Origin: Diatrype stigma
Taxonomy: Eukaryota > Ascomycota > Sordariomycetes > Xylariales > Diatrypaceae
Assembly (NCBI GenBank): GCA_022225965.2
Contig: JAKJXP020000007.1
Coordinates: 1 to 64,000 of the forward strand
Length of the DNA: 64,000 nt
Direction: 5' to 3'
Part shown: positions 55,806-64,000 of the stretch, in pieces
Layout: the number at the start of each line of letters is the position of its first letter
Position numbering within the stretch: the stretch's first letter is position 1
Notes under the pieces: generated by a model
The model's input: only the letters and a program-made list of their open reading frames with translations
Database searches by the model: none
Told to the model about the DNA's origin: nothing
Translations under genes and position numbers: made by a program

Positions 55806-57730
55806 CTACGCCTGCCGTCTTCGGGCGTGGACCGGCATGCCATCTTTGAAAAATGTTCCCACACCCTCAACCCGGTATAAGCGGTCATCATCAATCACCC
55901 CCTTATCGGTATTGCTGGAGCCCCTGAATCATAGTCAGCTCCACTACTTGGCTAGATGTATTCCAGGGCCTGCAGACTTACCTCTTCTGGTCCCATTCCT
56001 CCCAACCATATTCAACATCGAACTCTCTCACTACAAATATAAGCGCAAGTTTTGTCGTCAGCAGAGCCAGTTCCTGTCCGACGCAGTTCATAGGTCCTTG
56101 TTCAAACGGCCGCCATGCATTTTTGACAGGATATAGAGGATCACCCTTTGCGACCAACCAACGCTCGGGGAGGAACTCATCCACACGAGGCCAGTAGGTT
56201 GGATCGAGGTGGATATTCCAAACCCCTGTTTGCACTTGGAAACTTTCCGTAGGATATGACGCCCCGTCTGAGGTCAAGGTGAAGCCTGCATCGCCTTGTC
56301 TAACGGTAAGGGCGATGGGACAGATTCGTAGAGATTCTTTGATCACCGCAAGAGTGAATGGCAGCGTATTTAGCTTCTCTGGCGACTGTCGGATTATATC
56401 CGCGGTAGACGCTAGGTTGGGTCCAAATGCTTCGAGATGCTCTGCACGAAGCCTTTCCAGCACTCGTGGATTGCGCCCTAGAAGTTGAAGGGTGAAACAT
56501 ATAGATGCCGTCGTCGAGTCAACCCCAGCCAACATGAACATCTTGACATTCTGCAGAGCGCTGTTGATCATAGCTTCCTTCGCCCTTCTGCTATGTTGTA
56601 GCCTATTCCCTGCTCGCCAAGCATTCACGACAACATCCAAAGAAGTCCGACGCCCATACTTTAGGCCCATTTCGTCTCCGCTATAGAATCTAGAACGTAT
56701 CATTGGTTCTAAGATCCCCTTGATCTTCTGATTGGTACGCCAAACATCCAGGTGATACAATGGATTGGACCGTCTTGGGAGAGTGGTAAGCATTTTGGGT
56801 ACCAAGTTTCCTGTTTGTCTGAGAATGGCGGTTCGGAGAGCGCTGTGGCCATTGGTTTGCTCTCCAAGGTGAAGGTCACTAACACGGTATCAGCTACGGT
56901 CCTCACTGTAGCGTATATTGTCGAACATACACAGTAAACCTAGCCATTACTTCGAAGACCAGAGCAGAAGCCTTTTCCTCGAGGCTGAACACTTCTCCCC
57001 AAGTGCCGTTATCAGTCGTGAGGGTGCGAATACAATCTGCGAATACGCTCGCCTCTTCTACGAGTGCGGGTACGCCGGCCATCAGGTTCTTCGGGCTGAA
57101 AGCCGGCGCATATTGCGAGCGTAATAGACGATGAAACGCAATGTCAGTGCCGGCCGAGCCCAGGTCGATTCCCTTGGTTAGGGGCGAGACGAGGAATTTC
57201 GACTGCCAGGACCTCGGCAGGGACTTCTGCTGGACCGCTTGTGCACATAACGCAGGGTCGTTCACGATGGCTAGCAGCGGAGCCGTTGGCCACAGGTCCA
57301 AGTAAATGACTGGTGGACACCGGGATTCCCGCGGGAAGTACTCTTGCCAGTGACGCATCATATAGATCTGGACATAGCTATGGTGCGCATTGGGAGGAAG
57401 CTTTGCCCCAATGCTGCCCATCAGCTTGAGATGGCCATATATTAGGGAGTATGGCTCCGCAACAGGCTAATGATAGACATTGTCAGCTTAGACGGTTCGA
57501 GCAGCTTTGCGCGTTCGAGAACGCACTATTCCCTGTGACTTGAGTTTCCTGATTCGCTTCCTCGAGCTGTAGCCTTCGTATAGGAAACTGCATAGCTGGG
57601 GAACGAGGACGATGGTGATAAAAGCAACGACAGATATGACACAGTAGCTTGCTACTGGTGCTGTGTCGAGTAGACCCATGATCGTAGTAGTAGCTGAAAG
57701 CGTGATAGCAATGAACGGAACGGCTAACAT
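55806..57730 (-). CDS. Cytochrome P450 monooxygenase (584 aa)
   Basis: Four exons on the minus strand: 57730-57527, 57466-56931, 56878-55982 and 55923-55806. Introns are 60, 52 and 58 bp, all phases close. Exon 1 encodes the membrane anchor (VISVVAFITIVLVPQL) and the start of the Pro-rich hinge. Exon 2 holds PYSLIYGHLKLMG. Exon 3 carries the I-helix FMLAGVDSTTAS (about 362-373), the ExxR pair ESLR at 428-431, the PERF-like motif FLPERW, and the heme loop FEQGPMNCVGQELA with Cys512 as the thiolate ligand. Exon 4 adds the typical end DRLYRVEGVGTFFKDGMPV. Ending at the in-frame stop at 55978 would lose this. The heme-loop Arg of FxxGxRxCxG is Met510 here, a notable change. Substrate unknown; no cluster partner is adjacent. 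Confidence 0.9.
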
Positions 57731-58860
57731 GGGAATCCTACATATAATGCCGTGGTTAGTACCTGATATACTAGATTCTTCTGAAATTCCACGAATATCC
57801 CCTATCTCATAGTTCACACCTCAATGATTACCAACACACACACGCACACCACAATGACATCTTTCGCGAATGGACACAACGACCACCCCTGAATTGATAG
57901 AAGGGTAGGTATTCGGACCACTCTTACCACCGCTTTCTCGACGTATTCGACAGTCCGGGTAGTCCCAAGAATGCAGCCAACTGCGGGGTAGCCCGAAGTT
58001 CGGATTCATCAACGAGTCAACGACCGGGCTAGATGTACTTCCAACTGATTATTTATTTCAAGAAGACAATCAGACAGGATGAATGAAGCCCGATGCAGTC
58101 TCGATTCGTGATGTGTCACAGCGTAAAGGAATTTTTTTTGTTAGTATTAACTTTCGAATAATCAAAAGTCATCATGCCTAAGTACATGGACCTGGTCGCG
58201 GGAGATTCGTATACCTGGTTTGATTTCTCCATCATTCTGTATACAGAATAGTAAGCGCATGCGCCGCACGCATGCGGAGACGGTATCGTTGGAGTCTCTT
58301 CGCTTCTCACCTCGGTTTCTTCGAAGCTGGAGAGGTCTATTACCCTTACCACAAGGGAAAGCTCTACTTATCAGTCTGCGGTTTCCCCTAGGTCTACCTC
58401 GGCACCGACTAGGTCGTCTATTCCTTCCCAGTCGGTGGTAGCAACCTCGCGGACTTTTGAGCCCCAAGGGTGGCGACGATCCGGCCCACCACATTGGCGA
58501 CATCATCATGCCCTCGGAGACTGGCCCAAGCCTCCCAGGGGTCATCCGCTAGCAGCTAGGTGTTGTAGCCAACTCGTTGTACTCACAGGTGACCTCTCGC
58601 GGCTATGTAACAACGCCACGGAAGACGTCCGGCAGCAGGCAGGTGTTCATCGCAGACCATTTTACCTACCCAGGTGACCGCAACTCCGACATTAGGTATC
58701 ACAAAGTATAGAGCATCACCACAACGCTAGATCAAAGGATATTTGTGCGTAAGATGGATCTAATCCAAACAATGTCACATTTATATTCATACCGAAATAA
58801 CCATATTCCCTTATCCGACGCGCATTCGTAATATCCAAATCTGCCTGTTCTAGGCGATGC
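57731..58860. other. Intergenic, tandem minus-strand genes
   Basis: Upstream region of the P450 gene and 3' region of the secreted protein gene. Frames at 58,162-58,677 on both strands look non-coding. A near-perfect inverted repeat GCATGCG/CGCATGC lies at about 58,258-58,277. Confidence 0.5.
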
Positions 58861-59487
58861 TTAGTCATCAGGGTCACCCTTGACGTTGTTCCACTCCGAG
58901 TCGTAGTCGATGTCGTCGCCGGTATCCCACTCATCGTTCATGGCATCCTTGGTGTCGTAGCAGAAGACCTGGATGTTGAGGGCGCTGTCGGGGACGAGCG
59001 CGGGCGGGATCACCATCTGGTAGTCGTCCTCGTCCTGGCCGGAGATGGAGGCCATGCGGAGGGTCTTGGCGGGGTTCCAGTCGGAATTGAGGTCGGTGAT
59101 GTGGGCGCTCAGCTCGTCCTCGCTCTTGAACCACAGGCTGGGCGGCACCCAGGCCTTGCCCAGGCGCTGGAACGCGTCCTCCTCGGCCGTCAGCACGCAG
59201 TACCAGTCCGGCTCCCCGTCGTCGAGGAGGTACGTGTCAGGCCCCATGGCCGTGTACACGCCAGCGCCGATCTGCTGCCCGTTAGCCGACGCGCCATCGT
59301 CCGTCAGCTTGTTGCCGTTGTCGTTGTAGTCCTGGCCCTGGGCCGGCGACACCCGCCGGTACCCGATGATCGTCTCGTCGCGCTTGCTCAGCGCTCTTGC
59401 GGAGGTGGATGGGGAGCTGGAGGGCAGGGCGCTCGCCTGGGAGGCGAGGACCAGGGCGAAGGCCTTGGAAATGCTGGTGAACAACAT
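58861..59487 (-). CDS. Small secreted acidic protein, possible ADP-ribosyltransferase-like fold (208 aa)
   Basis: The start at 59487 gives a clear signal peptide (MLFTSISKAFALVLASQASA) and a Kex2-type site (SKR at residues 34-36) before the mature chain. The upstream in-frame extension to 59601 is polar and would bury the signal peptide. The mature part reads IGYRRVSPAQGQ, GQQIGAGVYTAMGP and PDWYCVLTAEEDAF, then MVIPPALVPDSALNIQVFCY and a strongly acidic tail (WDTGDDIDYDSEW). The order Tyr-Arg, then a G-x-G-x-Y strand, recalls a broad group of secreted fungal proteins distantly like ADP-ribosyltransferases, but no complete R-S-E triad can be read with confidence. An extracellular role, perhaps in interaction with other organisms, is a guess. 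Single exon. Confidence 0.75.
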   Translation of the reverse strand: MLFTSISKAFALVLASQASALPSSSPSTSARALSKRDETIIGYRRVSPAQGQDYNDNGNKLTDDGASANGQQIGAGVYTAMGPDTYLLDDGEPDWYCVLTAEEDAFQRLGKAWVPPSLWFKSEDELSAHITDLNSDWNPAKTLRMASISGQDEDDYQMVIPPALVPDSALNIQVFCYDTKDAMNDEWDTGDDIDYDSEWNNVKGDPDD

Positions 59488-59632
59488 CTTCAACAAATTG
59501 AGCGTGGAGGGCGGTATCAAGCGTTGTTGAGGACGGGCAATATGTGACTGGTTGTGACGGGAGTCGTCAGTGGACTTGTGACGGTGATGAGGATGAATCA
59601 ACAGAAGTCGTTGTCTGTAGGTTGTCCGATTC

Positions 59633-59643
59633 CCTTAAATATT
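59633..59643 (-). promoter_or_regulatory. TATA-like element of the secreted-protein gene
   Basis: AATATTTAAGG on the minus strand, about 148 bp upstream of the start codon at 59487. Confidence 0.35.
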
Positions 59644-60312
59644 CGAGACGTTGCAACCCTACCGTCGATAATCATCACCTATAGTGTCTTGTCTGTATGC
59701 GCTGCAAAACCATTATTGGTGCTATTCCTTTGGACGCTATGATGATCCGACCGTATCATATTCCCCTGATGCTACAGGTGGATAGTTCAGATACTGCGAT
59801 GGCTATGGAGGACAACAGATCAAATCCTTCCGCCGTTGATCAATGTCGGATAAGGCTACATGAGATAGATCATGCGGAATAATAGTAGCCTGTGCCACAG
59901 TCTTCCAGTTACGCCAAGTTGTCGATCGAGAAAATCCAGCCAGAAAAGAATTATATGGATAATCCGATAATCCTTCAAGCTTGGCAACTGCCTTGGTCCC
60001 GGCAATCGTGTATAAACATAGTAACTAAGCATTACGACTGGTGCATAGGCGCTGCTTGACGATCAGTAAACGTGGAGCCCCAATATCCCCGTTATGTTGA
60101 TCTACGACCCGATGGATTTGGAATTGTATCTCTGAATAGCGGTATTAAGTAATGAGGCTGTGTCGACGATCGAATGGCATTGGTAGGCACCTACATTGTC
60201 AGGTGGATTGACGATATTACGCAACGTTGGCTACGTTGGTCTAGGGTGATGGATCTTGTTATACCTACTTGATATTGGAACAGAATAAGAAGGTTCCTGA
60301 GCGCTTGTTCCT

Positions 60313-60347
60313 GAGGCGGCCGCTTTGTCCGCCCCTGCATACCTAGT
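60313..60347 (+). mobile_element. GC hairpin followed by CTAGT: possible Helitron 3' end
   Basis: GGCGG (60315-60319) pairs with CCGCC (60329-60333), extended by an outer G-C pair after one mismatch. Nine bases later comes CTAGT (60343-60347), which matches the CTRRT rule for Helitron 3' termini. No transposase is nearby. The hairpin is short and this could be chance. Confidence 0.25.
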
Positions 60348-60888
60348 ACCGACGTCATAGGGCTGAGCTAGGCTCACTCAGCTCCTCCTTAGTGTGCGCT
60401 TCCAGCATCGGAGTGGGGTAGCACATTCCTACATACATCCATAGTACTGCCCAGCTTCCAACTGGATCAATTTATTTTTAGCTCATTCCGCACCATGTTC
60501 ATTCATGAAGATCAGATTATAATCGGGATTGTTATAGGATGTAGAAAAGAGGTCAGAGTACCAAGGTAAGTGATATAATTTCTACACTTTGACTCTACCC
60601 AGGCAGCAGCTTTGAGGTAGATGAACAGGGGGCGCTAAGATGACGTATCTCAAGGTTGCGAGTACGTACGTATAAAGCGGTAGCGGGACGTATAATCATA
60701 ATCAATCTATGCAGCGTTCCAAACATTTGCTAGAAGTCTTGTCCAACATAACCTCATTCACCCGCCCTCCTTCTATAACTAGTACAGCTCACACTTAGTG
60801 GTTGATACATTCCCGCAGTTCCAAACTAACTGTCTTTCTCTGATGCGGCAAAACACATAGCGACGCGACCAAGCAAACAAACTTGAAA

Positions 60889-61606
60889 ATGGCGGATCAC
60901 CAAAAAGAGACTCTTGCCACCGTCCTTTGCGAGGATCGCTGGCAAATGGACTCGGAGCGTCGCTCCTATATCACGTTCAGACCAGACGGCACAGGTGATG
61001 TAAGCACTTATGCTGTCGCTACCACCAGACACTATCAAACTGACGAGAGTTAAGATAGTCCTGCGCCGCGACATTCCCGTGTTCATCTGCGCGGTGATCG
61101 AATGGAGGGCCGTAACCCCCAGCTCACTTGACAGTGTCAACCTACTGGATCTCAATAAGCTAGACGCCGACGGGAGCGCATCACTACCACCATCAGTCGT
61201 GGCATCAGAGTTCGAAATCGAGATCACGATGACTAAGCGCCGGCCCGCGTCATGGGGCACCAAGGTGGAGAAGATGCACATAAACGAAGAACAACTAACT
61301 GAGGACGCCTTCGCGCCCAAGAGGTACCGTGTCGCGCTCGAGAAGGGCGAGTTCAGGTCGCGCGAAGACCTCGCCAGGTTTGGCGGCGACGGGGCCGGCT
61401 CCGGATCCGGTGCGCCGAAGCCAATGCCGGGTTGGGCCGATAAGTTCGCCCTCAGGCTCGTGTTCGACAAGTCGCCCTACCCACCCCGGGAGGAATGGAA
61501 GGAGCCAGGGGGCATGCCCGACGCAAACAGGCCTTGGGAGTGGAGGGAGTTTTGCGGTCGTAGATACCGCAGAACAGACTCGGGCCTGGTTCGTCCCGGG
61601 GAGTAG
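60889..61606 (+). CDS. Conserved fungal protein of unknown function (220 aa)
   Basis: Exons 60889-60999 and 61055-61606, with a 55-bp intron (GTAAGC, AACTGAC branch, TTAAG) at phase 0. The start context is GAAAATGGCG. Exon 1 reads LATVLCEDRWQMDSERRSYI and FRPDGTGD, and is joined to IVLRRDIPVFICAVIEWRAV. The pattern WxxDxxRRSYITFxPDGTG with later EFEIEITMTKRRP strands suggests a small beta-rich, lipocalin-like fold. I recall similar hypothetical proteins in other Pezizomycotina, but no function. No signal peptide and no membrane segment, so it is probably cytosolic. The C-terminus is Pro/Arg/Trp-rich (RPWEWREFCGRRYRRTD). Confidence 0.75.
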
Positions 61607-64000
61607 GTAGAAGAGGCTTACCTGTCTTACCAGCGCCCTGTGAAGATATAGGCAATGGTGTATAGAGCGAAGATACCTCCAATGATACTTGGTTATTATG
61701 AGAGCACGTCCAATAGGACCTATCGTGGTAGCTCTTGATTGCGCCTTGTGAGTTATTATGTGGCAACGATTACATGGTGGCTCCAATGACTTGTGCTTCA
61801 TATCCGGCCGTAATATAGTTATAGGATACCTAAGATGTCCGGAAGAGGGCAAGTGAGCATCATGCTTGTAATATAGATGCGTAGGCTCCTGTATCCATAA
61901 GCCTTTAGTTCGTGATCAATTACAACTTCCAAGTCCCGTAGTATGATCGGATAAGAGCCAGTCAGTGGTGGAGATTAGCGAATCCTTCAGGTGTCAGTAT
62001 GGTAGGGGCCGCGTTGACCTTCGGGTTTGAGATGACAGAAATGGGCGCCGTCATAGCAATCATTTCCCTAAGTTGAAGGTGACTTGCATGGACAAATGAT
62101 TCCTGTGCTATGGTTATCGTTGGTCGTTCCAGCATCATTTGGTGTAATGATATCGAGAAGTCGGAGACTGGTTTGGTTGAATCTCTGGATGGATACCCGA
62201 CACATTTAAGTGTGATGCAGCTGATACGATGTGTAGGGTTTCTTTACCATGGTGGTCCAGACTCTATACCGCGGGCTCTTAATACTTACTTACCACAAAG
62301 GTAATGAACTCCGCCGTAGCGTAGTATGTGCGCTGCTTCACCTGATACACTAACACATCGTCTTATCATCACCAGTAACCACCAGGCGTAATCCAACAAA
62401 ACCGTTTCGTTTCATCTTGTTCGTAACCGCTCGATATGTCAGTGTTAGCGCCATCGAAGAGGCAGGTCTCGATTCACTAACTAATAATCGCCAAGCCTGT
62501 CGAAGCTGAATTGTTTCATGCCTTACCATAACCCCACTTAGAGCAAAGGAGAATATACCCGTTTGCGTAAGCTAGTTGTGTCAGGCTACCCTGCCTAGAC
62601 CCGGTAGGGTAGATCAATCGAACTTTGACTTTGCGCTAGCCACAAATACTACATACATACGAGGCGCAAACAGCCAGTATATCCAGGTAGCTTATGTATT
62701 GCCGCCATATATTTTTACTTACCAAGTACTTGCTGGTACTTATGCGTTTTAAGAATCATTATTTTTAACGAAAATTATTAATATCCAAATATAAAAAATA
62801 GTTTATAAATATTATATATATATATATTTACATATAAATCAATCAGAAAAGCTATTTGCTTATCGTTTTGATACGTGCATCGTCGTCGCCAAAATTGCAG
62901 CAAAATGGCAGCAGGTGTGGCTTGGTTGCTATACAAATCAGGCAATTGGTGGGGGGAATGGCGGCTAGCGGCCAAGTCAATGTTCGATTGATCTTACGTC
63001 TCGCCTAGACCCTGCCTTAAGCAGTCCTTCATCTTATTGTGCCCTAATCAGTGAATATACCCCTTAAGGGGCCAGGTTTGGTATTACTTTTCGCAGCGCC
63101 TTTCCCTTTTCCTTCCATTGCTCCATTTCCCCACTGGATCCTGCCAAAGCACACCGGCCTCTCCCGTCATCTTGGCACGTCGTCGGACAATTGAGGCTGT
63201 TGAGGCTCTTGATCAGCCTATGATCATCCTACCCCAGCTCTGATCATGGGGATCACGAGGATCATGAAGTTCCAGTGATCTACCTACAGCTCAGAGATCG
63301 TCAACTCAGCTGAGGATGTCTATACTTTACCCTCACAGCAAGCAACTAGTTATAGATGACCAATGTATATTGAGTTGATTGTAGTTATCGTTTTGCTACG
63401 CGCCTGTCGGGAATATGTATCGGGAACATGTAGCGTGAAGTACGTATGTGCCCCTGGCCGGCTGGCCCTGTCTGCGTTCCAACCAGGTGGTCACCGTTCC
63501 CAATAACCCCTGGCCGAAGAGGCCTAATGCCGCCAGTTCCGCCACCATTGAGCCCATATCCCGTTCGTTTCTTCGTCCAGAATACTAGTTCTAAGCAGGG
63601 TATAGCTAGAAGGCCAAATCAAATTTGCGTGTATGCGTTTGTGGAGTTGGCAGGGTCTGGGATGTGATTATAGTCGGCAAGTCAATCCGAGATGGCCGTA
63701 GTCTTCCACTGGTAGTCGTGCCTAGTCGACGGCCCCTTGCCGTCGCATGTCTACTTAAACGGCAGAGCCTCCCATCTCAGCCATCATTTTGGTTTCAGTT
63801 CTTCAGTATTCTCGCACACCCAAGTTGGTCTTTCACTTCCGTTCTTTATACTTGTTATCACACACGCTCTCTCAGAGCCTTGCCATTCTTTCTCTCCAGG
63901 TGGGAACTATATACTACTTTTATCTGATTTGATACTTTGTCCCATTCACTTTCCAAATCGAACTACCATTCCACACATCGTGCAGAAGAAACAACCAAGG
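61607..64000. other. Gene-free right flank; possible promoter of a gene beyond the edge
   Basis: No supported coding sequence. A very AT-rich stretch lies at about 62,755-62,840, including an AT tract near 62,814-62,827. From about 63,700 the sequence becomes promoter-like: CTACTTAAACGG as a TATA-like element at about 63,751-63,762, then a pyrimidine-rich leader. This fits the 5' region of a gene starting beyond 64,000, but no start codon with a supported frame is visible. Confidence 0.45.

Larger units (their letters stand above)
59488..60888. other. Divergent intergenic region
   Basis: 1.4 kb between the secreted-protein gene (-) and the next gene (+). A TATA-like ATATTTAAGG lies at 59633-59643 for the secreted protein gene. 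A GC hairpin followed by CTAGT lies at 60313-60347. No coding sequence is supported. Confidence 0.5.

Noticed and set aside
58162..58677. Overlapping frames on both strands between the P450 and the secreted protein gene
   Set aside because: Arg/Pro-rich translations on both strands are typical of a GC-rich non-coding patch.
4347..61606. A single biosynthetic gene cluster including PKS, MFS transporter and P450
   Set aside because: These genes are separated by tens of kilobases with housekeeping genes (PAM16, YIP1) between them; linkage is not meaningful.

Overview
The window reads as nuclear DNA of a filamentous ascomycete (Pezizomycotina, most likely Sordariomycetes; the order is not certain). 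The support is short 50-230 bp GT-AG introns with CTAAC/CTGAC branch sites, fungal-only families (DUF3659 LEA-like proteins, DUF8035, an NLR-like STAND protein, a fungal type III polyketide synthase), long gene-free gaps and an AT-rich repeat island. I joined the exons by hand. In nearly every multi-exon gene the exon phases close exactly on a family-consistent protein.

Layout. 1-13.4 kb: an AT-hook protein, a small four-helix membrane protein, a type III polyketide synthase, a glycosylasparaginase, a CE16-type acetylesterase and a DUF8035 RS-rich protein. 13.4-17.0 kb: a gene-poor gap with simple repeats. 17.0-24.7 kb: PAM16 (mitochondrial import motor) and YIP1 (ER-Golgi traffic) in divergent orientation, a Psq/CENP-B DNA-binding protein, and an ACS-family MFS transporter. 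24.7-27.8 kb: an AT-rich island with a tRNA-like element, a GC hairpin and short direct repeats. 27.8-33.0 kb: a 1,683-residue STAND NTPase with a C-terminal ZZ-like zinc finger.

34.1-48.6 kb holds four low-complexity, LEA-like genes (two small proteins with a nearly identical C-terminal module, and two DUF3659 proteins), with one conserved fungal membrane-anchored protein among them. This is the most system-like part of the window and may be a stress or desiccation-tolerance neighbourhood, though that role is inferred.

49.4-64 kb: an alpha/beta-hydrolase of the DUF676/lipase type, a four-exon RVDSG-repeat protein, a four-exon cytochrome P450 with an altered heme-binding loop, a small secreted acidic protein, a conserved fungal protein of unknown function, and what may be the promoter and 5' leader of a gene that starts beyond the right edge. 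No complete biosynthetic cluster is visible: the PKS and the P450 are about 50 kb apart with housekeeping genes between them.

A 9-bp sequence, TACTTCGTA (or its complement TACGAAGTA), occurs 11 times in the window, always outside the annotated genes, where about 0.5 would be expected by chance.
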